Shown one piece after another: positions 49,406 through 58,512 of a stretch of 64,000 nt of DNA (the first letter of the stretch is position 1; each line of letters opens with the position of its first letter). Position numbers and translations under genes: made by a program. The notes under the pieces are model-generated. The model was not told where the DNA came from. It saw only the letters and a list, made by a program, of their open reading frames with translations, and ran no database searches. The stretch is from JBBROS01 sp965260935 (GTDB lineage Bacteria; Pseudomonadota; Alphaproteobacteria; Acetobacterales; Acetobacteraceae). Where the stretch lies: contig OZ253374.1 in NCBI GenBank assembly GCA_965260935.1, forward strand, positions 3,100,001-3,164,000, given 5' to 3'.

Positions 49406-50319
49406 GCCGAAGCCTCCCGCGCTCGCCGCGCCTCATATGATTTCAGGTGAACGAGCGCGATCCGCAGCAGCCGGGTTGCGTCCGGCGTTCCCCGCCGGAC
49501 AAGGTCGCCGACGACGTGATCGGCCTCGATCCGGTTGCCCCGCTCGATGTCCCGCATCATCGAGGCGGTGAAATCCGACCCGGGCTGCGTGATCATTCCT
49601 CGCATCCGCTCGACGGACTTGTCCCGTGGCGCGTAGCCATGGGCGGCGGCAATGGCGCTCGCCTCATCGAACAATTCCGCCGCGATTTCCGCCCCGCCCG
49701 CCTCGGCGATGTCTCCCACCGACGCCCGCATCAGCGACGTGAGCGAGGCCAGGGAGGCGAGGAACACCCATTTCTCCCACATGTCCCGCAGGATATGCTC
49801 GCTGGCCCGGCCTCCGCCTGACGCCAGTGCCTCGGCCAGCGCCGCGACGCGCGGCGACATCGAGCCGTCGCGCTCGCCGAAGGACAGCGCCTGGACCTCG
49901 TTCAGGTGCCGCACGGTCCCGTCCGGCTCCAGGGTCGCGGCGACCTGGCACTGGCCGCCCAGCACGGCGGCGGGGCCGAAGCGGGCGTCCAGCACGTCCA
50001 GGTGCCGCATCCCGTTCAGCAGCGGCAGGATCGCCGTTTCCGGGCCGACCGCGGGGGCGATGGCGGCGATGGCGTCGTCGAGGTCGAACGCCTTGCAGCT
50101 CAGCACCACGGCGTCGAACGCGGCATCGAGTGCGCCGGCCTGCACTGTTTGCACCGGGCGGGCGATGTCGCCTTTCGGGCTGCGGACCACCAGGCCGTCT
50201 GCGGCGAGTTGCGCGGCGCGGCGCGGGCGGACCAGGAAGGTCACGTCCACGCCGGCCTCGGCCATCCGACCGCCGAAATAGCCGCCAACCGCGCCGGCGC
50301 CCAGCATCAGTATCCGCAT
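49402..50319 (-). CDS. Ketopantoate reductase family (ApbA/PanE-like) oxidoreductase, second paralogue
   Basis: 305 residues. The Rossmann start is MRILMLGAGAVGGYFGGRMA, and the C-terminal ApbA domain has RDMWEKWVFLASLASLTSLM and TASMMRDIERGNRIEADHVVGD, the last close to authentic ketopantoate reductases. I start at ATG 50319, as the family does; an upstream in-frame ATG at 50340 adds seven unrelated residues. It lies between an MFS exporter gene and the amidase. Confidence 0.9.
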   Translation of the reverse strand: MRILMLGAGAVGGYFGGRMAEAGVDVTFLVRPRRAAQLAADGLVVRSPKGDIARPVQTVQAGALDAAFDAVVLSCKAFDLDDAIAAIAPAVGPETAILPLLNGMRHLDVLDARFGPAAVLGGQCQVAATLEPDGTVRHLNEVQALSFGERDGSMSPRVAALAEALASGGGRASEHILRDMWEKWVFLASLASLTSLMRASVGDIAEAGGAEIAAELFDEASAIAAAHGYAPRDKSVERMRGMITQPGSDFTASMMRDIERGNRIEADHVVGDLVRRGTPDATRLLRIALVHLKSYEARRAREASA

Positions 50320-50358
50320 TTGCCCTCGTCTGCCGCGCACCGGCGCAGCCTGGCTTAA

Positions 50359-51648
50359 TCAGGGGCGGGCGTCCACTGCCATCCGCGCCGGCGACACGAC
50401 GGCTTGCAAGCCCCGGACCGCCCAGAACGCCATTCCGTAGGCCATCGCGGCCATTAGAAAGGCGGCGCCCGGGAAGTGCACCGGTGCGGCCGGGCCGGTG
50501 AAGACGCCGAACACCCAGCCCGAGAGCAAGGGCGCCCCGATCGCCGTCAGGCCCTGGAACGAGGCGAGCGCCCCTTGCGCCATGCCCTGCCGGTCCGGGC
50601 CGGCTTGTGCGGAAACGAGCGCCTGCACCGCCGGGCCGCTGATCGCGGACGCCGCTTGCAGCACGATGCCCGCGAACAGGATCCACGGCGTGTAGGCGAA
50701 TGCGAACAGCGAATAGGCGATCCCGGCCAGCGCGTAGCCCAGCAAGGCCGCGCGCCGCTCGCCGAGCCGGGGCACCGCCCGGCGCACGACGAGGCCCTGC
50801 ACCAGCGCCGAACCCAGCCCGATCGCCGCGAGCGCGATCCCGTTCTCCTGCGTGCCCCAGCCGTAGCGCATGTCGTTGGCGAGCACGAAGCTGCTCTGAA
50901 GCGCGCCGATGGCGAACCAGGAGCAGCACCAGGCGGCGACGAGCCGGGCATAATCGCGGTCGTGCAGCACGATGGCGATGTTGCCCAGCGGATTGGCCGA
51001 GCGCCAACGGAACGGGCGGCGGTTCGCGGGCGCCAGCGTTTCCGGCACGAACAGCGCCCCGTAGAGCAGGTTCAGCCCCGCCAGCCCCGAGGCGACCAGG
51101 AACGGCACCCGCACGCCGTAGCTTCCCAGCAGGCCGCCCAACGCCGGGCCGACCACGAAGCCGAGCCCGAACATGGCGCCGATCAGCCCGAACCGCTGCG
51201 CCCGCTGCTGCGGGGTCGAGACATCGGCGATGCAGGCGGTCGCGGCGGCGACGTTGGCCGCGGTCGCGCCGGCGATCAGGCGGCCCACGAACAGCCAGGC
51301 CATGCTCGGCGCCCAGGCCAGGAGCAGGTTGTTGGTGCAGATGCCGGCCAGCGACAGCAGCAGCACAACGCGGCGGCCGAACCGGTCGCTGAGCGCGCCC
51401 AGGAGCGGGGCGCAGAGGAACTGCATGGCCGAAAAGGCGCCCAGCAAGGAGCCGAGCCAGAACGACGCGCCCGACGCGCCTTGGCCGGTCAGGTCCATCA
51501 CGAGGGTTGGCACGATTGGGACGATGATGCCGAACGCCAGGGCGTCGAGGGCGATGACGCCCAAGATGAAGCCGATCGGTGCGCGGGGGGACGGCGGCGG
51601 GGTTTGGTTTGGCAAGAAGGGCAGTTCCGCCTGTTGCGCCGCCTGCAT
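50359..51648 (-). CDS. MFS transporter, TetA-like drug/multidrug efflux family
   Basis: 429 residues with twelve predicted spans. It has the TetA/DHA1 pattern: FGIIVPIVPTLVMDL in the first span, the loop 2-3 motif LGALSDRFGRRVVLLLSL (motif A), GRLIAGATAANVA and LGFVVGPALGG (motif C). The substrate cannot be read. I start at ATG 51648; the frame is open 21 codons further. It is the first gene of an MFS / reductase / amidase operon, so the substrate may be metabolic rather than an antibiotic. Confidence 0.9.
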   Translation of the reverse strand: MQAAQQAELPFLPNQTPPPSPRAPIGFILGVIALDALAFGIIVPIVPTLVMDLTGQGASGASFWLGSLLGAFSAMQFLCAPLLGALSDRFGRRVVLLLSLAGICTNNLLLAWAPSMAWLFVGRLIAGATAANVAAATACIADVSTPQQRAQRFGLIGAMFGLGFVVGPALGGLLGSYGVRVPFLVASGLAGLNLLYGALFVPETLAPANRRPFRWRSANPLGNIAIVLHDRDYARLVAAWCCSWFAIGALQSSFVLANDMRYGWGTQENGIALAAIGLGSALVQGLVVRRAVPRLGERRAALLGYALAGIAYSLFAFAYTPWILFAGIVLQAASAISGPAVQALVSAQAGPDRQGMAQGALASFQGLTAIGAPLLSGWVFGVFTGPAAPVHFPGAAFLMAAMAYGMAFWAVRGLQAVVSPARMAVDARP

Positions 51649-51850
51649 ACACCGCCTGCGCCGGGTTTGACACGAGGGCCGGCGGCGCGGACGCTTGCCC
51701 GCGCGCGCCAAGCGCCACGCCTTCGCTCCTGCGGTTCACCGCCGCCGCCGTCCGCATTGGCTTGAGCGACTTCGGCGGCGGGATCAGCAAGCGGCCTTAA
51801 GTCAAGCCGTAGGGGAAGGGCCCCGGCGAGCTTCGCTCAGCCACGCTGCA

Positions 51851-52729
51851 TCAGGCAGCCGCACGCTCCGTCGCGATTCGATCCAGCGCCGCCATTGCGT
51901 CATCCGGCAAATCGAGGCTGGCCGCGGCAAGGTTCTCCCGCAAATGGGCCGCGGACGAGGTCCCGGGAATCAGCAGGATGTTGGGCGAGCGCCGGAGCAG
52001 CCAGGCCAGCGCCACTTGCATCGGCGTCGCGCCGAGCGTGCCGGCGACATCGGACAGCGTCGCCGATTGCAGCGGCGTGAAGCCGCCGAGCGGGAAGAAC
52101 GGCACGTAGGCGATGCCGGCTTCCGCCAGCTCGTCGATCAGCGCGTCGTCGCCGCGGGTCACGAGATTGTAGTGGTTCTGCACGCAAACGATCTCGGTCA
52201 TGCCGCGGGCTTCCGCGACTTGCCGGGCCGTTGCGTTGCTGATGCCGATGTGCCGCACGAGGCCTTGCCGCTGCAGCCCGATCAAGGCGCTCAGGGCCTC
52301 GGCGATGGAGCCCTCGGCTGGGCCTTGCGCGAACATCACCCGCAAGTTGACGACGTCGAGCGCATCGACGCCGAGGTTGCGGAGGTTGTCATGCACTGCG
52401 CCCGTCAGCTCCTCGGCGGAGAATGCCGGGTCCCATGAGCCGTCCGCGCCGCGCCGCGCGCCGACCTTGGTCACGATCACGAGGTTGTCCGGATAAGGGT
52501 GCAGGGCCTCGCGGATGAGCTGGTTGGTGACGTGCGGGCCGTAGAAGTCGCTGGTGTCGATGTGGTCGACCCCGCTTGCCACGGCTTCGCGGAGCACCGC
52601 GAGCGCGCCGTCACGGTCCTTCGGCGGGCCGAACACGTGAGGGCCGGCGAGTTGCATGGCGCCGTAGCCGAGGCGCTTCACCGTGCGGGTTCCAAACTTG
52701 AAGACGCCCGCGTTGCTGATGTCGGTCAT
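51851..52729 (-). CDS. Aldo/keto reductase
   Basis: 292 residues, TIM barrel, NADPH-dependent. The catalytic tetrad is visible: Asp in DHIDTSDFYGPHVTN, Tyr in the same segment, Lys in VIVTKVGARR, and the fourth residue as Asn in VCVQNHYNLV. The C-terminal cofactor loop is LLIPGTSSAAHLRENLAA. The fourth residue is usually His in AKRs; NHYN resembles the YajO/IolS-type branch. ATG 52729 matches the family start. It is divergent from a LysR gene that probably controls it. Confidence 0.92.
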   Translation of the reverse strand: MTDISNAGVFKFGTRTVKRLGYGAMQLAGPHVFGPPKDRDGALAVLREAVASGVDHIDTSDFYGPHVTNQLIREALHPYPDNLVIVTKVGARRGADGSWDPAFSAEELTGAVHDNLRNLGVDALDVVNLRVMFAQGPAEGSIAEALSALIGLQRQGLVRHIGISNATARQVAEARGMTEIVCVQNHYNLVTRGDDALIDELAEAGIAYVPFFPLGGFTPLQSATLSDVAGTLGATPMQVALAWLLRRSPNILLIPGTSSAAHLRENLAAASLDLPDDAMAALDRIATERAAA

Positions 52730-52823
52730 GTCCTGATCTCCTGTTGTACGCCCATGATCTGGACAGCCTGGCCCGGCGCGATAATAGGCTGCCGTCAAGA
52801 CAGGCTGTGCGGAAAGGCGGACA

Positions 52824-53726
52824 ATGGCGGCAGACCTCGGCGACCTCACGGCGTTCGTGGCCGTCACCCGCGCGGGCGGGTTTCGCGACGGCGCGCGGGC
52901 GGGCGGGCGGAGCGCGTCCAGCCTCAGCGACGCCGTGCGCAGGCTGGAGTCGAAGCTCGGCGTCCGGTTGCTGAACCGCTCGACGCGGAGCATCGCGCTC
53001 ACCGAGGCGGGCCAGCGCCTGCTCGACCGGCTGGAGCCGGCGCTCGGAGAGGTGGAGGCGGCGCTCGACGTCGTGAACGGCTTCCGGGACCGGCCAGCCG
53101 GCACGCTGCGGCTGAACGTGCCGGTCAGCGCCGCGCGGCTGGTGCTGCCGGCGATCGTGCCGCCGTTCCTGGCCGCCTATCCCGAGATCCGTCTCGACAT
53201 CGTGGCCGAGGACGGGTTCGTGGACGTGCTGGCGGCGGGATGCGACGCGGGCATCCGCTACGACGAGCGGCTGGAGCAGGACATGATCGCGGTGCCGATC
53301 GGGCCGCGGGAGCAGCGCTTCGCGACCGCGGCGTCGCCGGGCTACCTGGACCGGCATGGCAGGCCCTCGCATCCGCAGGAGCTGCTGGGCCATGCGTGCC
53401 TGCGCGGACGGTTCGAGAGCGGGGCGATGACCGTTTGGGAGTATGAGCGGGACGGGCAAACGATACGGATTGATCCGAGCGGCCCACTGGTCGTGCGGGC
53501 CGGCGCCGCGACCGACCTCGCCGTGCAGGCGGCAATCGCCGGGAGCGGGGTCATTTACCTGTTCGAGGACTGGCTACTGCCGCATCTCGCGAGCGGGGCT
53601 TTGGAAGCGGTCCTGGAGCCGTGGTGGCTCCGCTTCCCGGGCCCGTTCCTTTACTATCCAGGCCGCCGTCACCTTCCGGCGCCCCTTCGCGCCTTCGTTG
53701 GCTTCATCGGCGCGCACCGGCCGTAG
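52824..53726 (+). CDS. LysR-family transcriptional regulator
   Basis: 300 residues. The N-terminal winged helix is DLTAFVAVTRAGGFRDGARA, then SASSLSDAVRRLESKLGVRLLNRSTRSIALTEAG. The C-terminal effector domain starts PAGTLRLNVPVSAARLVLP. Divergent by 94 bp from the aldo/keto reductase gene, which is the likely target. The gap contains three GGCTG/CAGCC-type half-repeats, but no site could be assigned. Confidence 0.93.
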   Translation: MAADLGDLTAFVAVTRAGGFRDGARAGGRSASSLSDAVRRLESKLGVRLLNRSTRSIALTEAGQRLLDRLEPALGEVEAALDVVNGFRDRPAGTLRLNVPVSAARLVLPAIVPPFLAAYPEIRLDIVAEDGFVDVLAAGCDAGIRYDERLEQDMIAVPIGPREQRFATAASPGYLDRHGRPSHPQELLGHACLRGRFESGAMTVWEYERDGQTIRIDPSGPLVVRAGAATDLAVQAAIAGSGVIYLFEDWLLPHLASGALEAVLEPWWLRFPGPFLYYPGRRHLPAPLRAFVGFIGAHRP

Positions 53727-53819
53727 CCGCCCCGGCCGAAGGACGCGGCGGAAAGCCGAACGCCAGGCTGCCAAGCAACCCATTTGTCCCCCGATCCCAC
53801 ACTCTGCTAAACCCCGTCC

Positions 53820-54296
53820 ATGCAGGCCGACCCCCCGTTCTGGACCACCACCCCCCTCGCCCGCATGACCGCCGAGCAATGGGAGTCCCTCTGCGACGGC
53901 TGCGGACGCTGCTGCCTGCACAAGCTGCGCGACGACGAGACCGAGGAGCTCGCCTTCACCAACGTCTCCTGCCGCCTGCTCGACACCGAGACCTGCCGCT
54001 GCAGCCGCTACGAGAGCCGGCGCGACTGGGTGCCCGATTGCGTTTCCCTCACCCCCGCGACCCTGGCCGAGATCGACTGGCTGCCCCCGTCCTGCGCCTA
54101 CCGCCTCGTCGCCGAGGGGCGCGACCTGTTCTGGTGGCACCCGCTCGTCTCCGGCAGCGCCGAGACGGTGCACGAGGCCGGGGTCTCCGTCCGGGGCCGC
54201 GCGAAGGACGAGCGCCGGGCCGGGGACCTGGAAGACTACATCGTCAAATGGCCCGGCCGGATGCCGCGGCCGCACAGGAAAGGAGCGCGGACATGA
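53820..54296 (+). CDS. YcgN/UPF0260 cysteine-cluster protein
   Basis: 158 residues, close to E. coli YcgN. The metal-cluster cysteines are in LCDGCGRCCLHKLRDD, NVSCRLLD, TCRCSRYESR and PDCVSLTP, and the family core WLPPSCAYRLVAEGRDLFWWHPL is split over about residues 86-110. Function is unknown; a metal site is likely. The stop overlaps the start of the lyase gene (ATGA), so the two are co-translated, but no biochemical link is obvious. Confidence 0.92.
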   Translation: MQADPPFWTTTPLARMTAEQWESLCDGCGRCCLHKLRDDETEELAFTNVSCRLLDTETCRCSRYESRRDWVPDCVSLTPATLAEIDWLPPSCAYRLVAEGRDLFWWHPLVSGSAETVHEAGVSVRGRAKDERRAGDLEDYIVKWPGRMPRPHRKGART

Positions 54297-55213
54297 TGCA
54301 AAACGCCCTCTACGGCGGCGTCAACGCGGCGGTGCTGACGGCCATGCGCCCCGACCTGTCGCTCGACCTCGACCTGATGGCCGCCCACTGCCGCTGGCTG
54401 CTGGCCCACGGGTGCAACGGCCTCGGCGTGCTGGGCACCACCGGCGAGGCCAACTCGCTGGGCCTGTCCGAGCGCATCGGCCTGATGGAAGGGCTGGCCG
54501 AACGCGGCATCCCGGCGCACCTGATGCTCCCCGGCTGCGGCGTGCCGGCCATAACCGACACCGTGCTGATGGCCCGGCGCGCGGGCGAGCTTGGCTGCCG
54601 CGGCGTGCTCGTGCTGCCGCCGTTCTTCTACAAGAACCCGAGCGAGGACGGGCTGTTCGCCTATTTCAGCGAGGTCATCCAGCGCCTCGGCGGCGCGGTG
54701 AAAATCTATCTCTACCATTTCCCCGCCCAATCCGCCGTGCCGCTCACCCTGCCGCTGATCGAGCGCCTGCTGCGCGCCCACGGCGACGCGGTGCGCGGCA
54801 TCAAGGACAGCACGGGCGATTGGGCCAACACCAAGTCCTTTATCGACGCCTTCGGTGCGGACGGGTTCGAGGTTTATTGCGGCGACGACGGGCACTTGTT
54901 GCAGCTGTTGCAGGCGGGCGGCGCCGGGTCGATCTCGGCGGCGAGCAACGTGAGCTGCGCCGAGAACGCGCGGGTGTATCGCGCGTGGAACGAGCCGGCC
55001 GGGGCGGAGGCGCAGCGGACGCTGTCGGCGATGCGCGCCGCCGTGACCTCCGCGCCGCTCATCCCCGGCCTCAAGGCCCTGGTGGCGCGGCACACCGGAC
55101 AGGAGGGCTGGCTCAATATCCGCCCGCCGCAGGTGCGGCTTTCCAAGGCGCAGGAGCTAGCCTTGTTCAAGACGTTCGACGCGTGCGGCGCGGTCTTGGC
55201 GGACGCCGCGTAG
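54293..55213 (+). CDS. Dihydrodipicolinate synthase family lyase/aldolase
   Basis: 306 residues, class I aldolase TIM barrel. It has the LGTTGEANSLG motif and the Schiff-base Lys in VRGIKDSTGDW, with the activating Tyr in KIYLYHFP. Family members cleave or condense pyruvate-containing acids, including 2-keto-3-deoxygluconate aldolase and N-acetylneuraminate lyase types. The ABC sugar operon next door favours a sugar-acid substrate. This is not necessarily DapA. Confidence 0.88.
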   Translation: MMQNALYGGVNAAVLTAMRPDLSLDLDLMAAHCRWLLAHGCNGLGVLGTTGEANSLGLSERIGLMEGLAERGIPAHLMLPGCGVPAITDTVLMARRAGELGCRGVLVLPPFFYKNPSEDGLFAYFSEVIQRLGGAVKIYLYHFPAQSAVPLTLPLIERLLRAHGDAVRGIKDSTGDWANTKSFIDAFGADGFEVYCGDDGHLLQLLQAGGAGSISAASNVSCAENARVYRAWNEPAGAEAQRTLSAMRAAVTSAPLIPGLKALVARHTGQEGWLNIRPPQVRLSKAQELALFKTFDACGAVLADAA

Positions 55214-55217
55214 AGGT

Positions 55218-55247
55218 TTGACAATCCATTCCGGCGCTTGTTAGCGT
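55218..55247 (+). promoter_or_regulatory. Candidate sigma-70 promoter of the sugar ABC operon
   Basis: A perfect -35 hexamer TTGACA (55218-55223) is followed after 18 bp by TAGCGT (55242-55247), a weak -10. It lies between the lyase stop and the binding-protein start, which also has a strong RBS (GGGGGAG). Confidence 0.4.
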
Positions 55248-55296
55248 CTCGCCCGCAGAATGACCGCATAAGCGGCGTTGAATTGGGGGAGACATC

Positions 55297-56754
55297 ATGC
55301 GCGGCGTCCGAACGGCTCCATCTTTCCCGCTCACCCGCCGCCGCCTGCTCGCCGCCGGCACGGCCGCGCTCGCAGCCCCGTCCCTTGCGCTCGCGCAGCA
55401 GAAGCACCCGCTGGCCGGCAAGACGGTCGAGATGGCGGTGCTGGGCATCGCCGGCTGGGTCCCGAGCAAGCTGGGCGTCGATATGTCGCCGCTGTTCGCC
55501 GCCTACGCCAAGGAGAAATACGGCTACGACGTCCGCTTCCGGTTCGCGGACGCGCCGTTCGGGCAGTTGTTCCAGAAGGCCGCGACCTCGCTCGCGACGC
55601 GGTCGCAGGAATACAACATCATCATCTCCGACAGCCAATGGCTGGGGGCGCTCGCCGCGCCGAAGTGGATCGTGCCGCTCAACCCGGTCATCGCCAAGAA
55701 CCCCGAACTCGACGTGCAGTGGTATGCGCCCTCGATCCGCCAATCCTACCAGATTTATCCGGACGGCAGCGACCAGCGCTGGGGCTTCCCGCAGGAGGGC
55801 GACACGTTCGGCATGTTCATCCGCAAGGACCTGCTCGACGCGCCGGGGGAGGCCGAGGCGTTCAAGGCCCGCTACAACATGGACCTGCCGAAGAGCTGGG
55901 AGGATTTCGAGAAGCTGACCTGGGACGACTACGTCCACGTCGCCGAGTTCTTCACCCGGCCGGACAAGGGCTATCATGGCCTCGCCACCCAGTATTCCCG
56001 GGAGTACGACTTCTTCTCCTGCCCGGCGTTGTCGTTCATGCGCAGCATGGGGGGCGACGTCTGGACCGCAAAGGATGGGCAGGTTCAGGGCGTGCTCGAC
56101 ACCGAAGGCAACGCCAAGGCGCTCGAACGCTACAAGGGCCTGCTGAAGTATCAGCCGCCGGGGGCGCTGAACTACGGCATCGCCGAGCTGATCGACGTGT
56201 TCACCCAGGGCAAGGTGTTCTCGGCGATGCAGTGGTGCGCCGTTGGCCCGGCCATGATCCGCCCCGACATGCGCGACAAGGTGATGGTGGTCCCGCCGCC
56301 CGCGTTCAAAGGCGCCGATGGGAAGAACGTGCGGAACTACATCATCGGCGGGCAGCCTTGGGTGATCAACGCGTTCAACGACGACGCGCATATGCGGGTG
56401 GCGATCGATTTTATGAAATGGTGGTACCAGCCGGACACCGCGATGGAGTTCGCCAAGCGCGGCGGGGACCCGTGCGACAAGGCCACCTTGAGCCGGGCGG
56501 ATTTCGATGGGCTGCACCCTTGGTTCCGCACCTATAAGTATATGCTGAACTACTCCAGCGACTTCTGGCACGACCCGAACTACGCGCAGATGCTGGCAGC
56601 CCAGCAGGAGGCGTTCACCGCGTATGCCACCGGCCAGGTCAGCGACCCGAAGCACGCGCTGGACTGGACCGCCTGCCGCCAGCAGCAGATCCTGTTCGAC
56701 TCCGGGACCGCCGCGAACGAGCCTGGCAGCGCCTGCAGCGGCATCCGATTGTAG
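55297..56754 (+). CDS. Sugar-type ABC transporter substrate-binding protein
   Basis: 485 residues, family 1 extracellular solute-binding fold. A twin-arginine signal (LTRRRLLAAGTAALAAPSLA) ends near ALAQQ. The mature region has VEMAVLGIAGWVPSK, YNIIISDSQWLGALAAPKWIVPL, EGDTFGMFIRKDLL and FFSCPALSFMRSMGGDVW. The length suits carbohydrate, polyol or glycerol-type ligands. It begins an operon with two permeases, a small membrane protein and two ATPases. Confidence 0.92.
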   Translation: MRGVRTAPSFPLTRRRLLAAGTAALAAPSLALAQQKHPLAGKTVEMAVLGIAGWVPSKLGVDMSPLFAAYAKEKYGYDVRFRFADAPFGQLFQKAATSLATRSQEYNIIISDSQWLGALAAPKWIVPLNPVIAKNPELDVQWYAPSIRQSYQIYPDGSDQRWGFPQEGDTFGMFIRKDLLDAPGEAEAFKARYNMDLPKSWEDFEKLTWDDYVHVAEFFTRPDKGYHGLATQYSREYDFFSCPALSFMRSMGGDVWTAKDGQVQGVLDTEGNAKALERYKGLLKYQPPGALNYGIAELIDVFTQGKVFSAMQWCAVGPAMIRPDMRDKVMVVPPPAFKGADGKNVRNYIIGGQPWVINAFNDDAHMRVAIDFMKWWYQPDTAMEFAKRGGDPCDKATLSRADFDGLHPWFRTYKYMLNYSSDFWHDPNYAQMLAAQQEAFTAYATGQVSDPKHALDWTACRQQQILFDSGTAANEPGSACSGIRL

Positions 56755-56764
56755 CCTGAACCCC

Positions 56765-57697
56765 GTGTCCGCCAGCGCCGTGCCGGGCATCGCGATTGCC
56801 CCCAGGAGCAGCCGGCGGATGCCGCGGCGGTTGCTGGTTTTCCTGCTGCTGGCGCCGGTGCTGACGTTCTTCATCGTCTGGAACACGATCCCGACGCTCT
56901 GGCTCCTGGGCCTCAGCTTTTACCGCTTCTCGTTGACCAGCGGGCGTGCGCCGATTCCGTATGGGTTCGGCAACTACCTTGCCATCCTGCGCGACAGCGG
57001 CGTCTGGCTCGACCTCAGCCGCACCTTCGTCTTCATGGCGACGACGGTCACGATCGAGACCCTGCTCGGGCTGCTGCTCGGCCTGCTGTTCTGGGGCAGC
57101 GCCCGGCTGCCGGGCCGGCGGCTGGCGCTGACGCTGCTGTTCGCGCCGATGGTGCTGACGCCGGTGGCCAGCGGCACGTTCTTCAAGCTGATCTACGACC
57201 CGACCTTCGGCGTGCTGAACGCGATGATCCGGGGCCTGGGCTTCGGCACGGTCAACTTCCTCGGCGACAGCAATATCGCCTTCGCCGCCGTTGTTGCGGT
57301 GGACGTTTGGATGTGGACGCCGTTCATGATCCTGATGACGCTGGCGGCGCTGGCCTCGGTGCCGAAGGCGGAGCTGGAGGCGGCGGAGGTGGACGGGCTG
57401 ACCTGGCCGCAGCGGCTGCGGCTGATCGTGCTGCACCATGGGCGCTACATCCTGATGCTGGGCATCCTGCTGCGGGCGATCGACAGTTTCAAGACGATGG
57501 ACCTGATCTACAACATGACGTTCGGCGGCCCCGGCTCGTCCACCCAACTGGTGGCGATTACGCTGTACCGCCGGGCGTTCGAGGCGTTCAACATGGGGTG
57601 GTCGTCCGCCTTGGCCGTCATCCTGCTGCTAGTCTCGATTGGGCTGACCAGCGCGTTCGTCTTCCTGCTGCGGCAGCGCGAGCGGGCCGCGCCTTGA
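56765..57697 (+). CDS. ABC sugar transporter permease 1
   Basis: 310 residues, MalF-like with six spans. The N-terminal span is LLVFLLLAPVLTFFIVWN; the EAA loop is ELEAAEVDGLTWPQRLRLIVLHH. A GTG at 56765, ten bases after the previous stop, is the likeliest start, though no strong RBS is seen; GTG 56780 is an alternative. The stop overlaps the next start. Confidence 0.91.
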   Translation: MSASAVPGIAIAPRSSRRMPRRLLVFLLLAPVLTFFIVWNTIPTLWLLGLSFYRFSLTSGRAPIPYGFGNYLAILRDSGVWLDLSRTFVFMATTVTIETLLGLLLGLLFWGSARLPGRRLALTLLFAPMVLTPVASGTFFKLIYDPTFGVLNAMIRGLGFGTVNFLGDSNIAFAAVVAVDVWMWTPFMILMTLAALASVPKAELEAAEVDGLTWPQRLRLIVLHHGRYILMLGILLRAIDSFKTMDLIYNMTFGGPGSSTQLVAITLYRRAFEAFNMGWSSALAVILLLVSIGLTSAFVFLLRQRERAAP

Positions 57698-58512
57698 GGC
57701 AGCGCCTGTATCACCTGCTGCTCTGGCTCGTGGCGCTGGTCTTCTTCGCCCCGGTTGCCTGGATCATCCTGTGTTCGTTCAAGACGCCGGACGATTTGCT
57801 GGCGGCGCCGCCGAAGCTGCTGTTCGTGCCGACGCTGGCCAATTACCGGGACCTGTTCGCCCGCCCGGGGTTCGGGCAGCAGCTGCTGAACTCGCTGGTT
57901 ATCTCGGTCTCCGCGGTGGTGATCGCGGTCGCGGTGTCGTTCCTGGCGGCGTTTTGCTTCTCGCGCTTCAAGCCGGCCGGCACCGGGTTCCTGATGTTCC
58001 TGCTGCTCTCCATACGCATGCTGCCCGGGTCGGCGGCGATCCTGCCCGTGTTCCTGATGTACGTGGCGTTCGGCTGGAAGGACACCTATTCCGGGGTGAT
58101 CCTGTTCTATGCCATGTTCTCCATTCCGTTCTCGGTCTGGATCCTGAAGGGGTTCCTCGATTCCGTCTCGCCGCGGTTCGACGAGACCGCCTTGGCCAAC
58201 GGGGCGTCGTGGGGGCACGTCATCGTCCGCGTGGTGCTGCCGCAGGTGGTACCCGGGCTGGTGGCGGCGTTCATCTTCAACATGATCTTTGTCTGGAACG
58301 AATTCCTGTTCAACTACATCATCGGCGGGCGGCAGACCTCGACCATTCCCGTGGCACTCTCGACCCAGCTCTACTCCGAGGGCGGGGTGGATTGGACGTT
58401 CATCTCGGCGCTGACGACGGTGTATCTCATTCCGCCGATCGCGGCCGTGTACCTGTTCCAGCGCTTCCTGCTCGCGGGCATGACGTTCGGCACCGTGCGC
58501 GGGGAGGTGTGA
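57694..58512 (+). CDS. ABC sugar transporter permease 2
   Basis: 272 residues, MalG-like with six spans. It has FFAPVAWIILCSFKTPDDLL, the EAA loop ETALANGASWGHVIVRVVLPQ, and ends FQRFLLAGMTFGTVRGEV, typical of the family. It starts at TTG 57694, overlapping the previous stop (TTGA), so translation is coupled. Its stop overlaps the start of the small membrane protein. Confidence 0.92.
   Translation: MRQRLYHLLLWLVALVFFAPVAWIILCSFKTPDDLLAAPPKLLFVPTLANYRDLFARPGFGQQLLNSLVISVSAVVIAVAVSFLAAFCFSRFKPAGTGFLMFLLLSIRMLPGSAAILPVFLMYVAFGWKDTYSGVILFYAMFSIPFSVWILKGFLDSVSPRFDETALANGASWGHVIVRVVLPQVVPGLVAAFIFNMIFVWNEFLFNYIIGGRQTSTIPVALSTQLYSEGGVDWTFISALTTVYLIPPIAAVYLFQRFLLAGMTFGTVRGEV

Noticed and set aside
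49664..51790. A 708-codon open frame on the minus strand across the reductase and MFS genes
   Set aside because: It is out of frame with two well-supported genes on the same strand, with Arg/Pro/Gly-rich low-complexity translation.
54293..55213. Biosynthetic dapA (dihydrodipicolinate synthase)
   Set aside because: The fold matches, but the context (YcgN, sugar ABC importer) and sequence around the active site look like a catabolic family member, so I kept only the family name.
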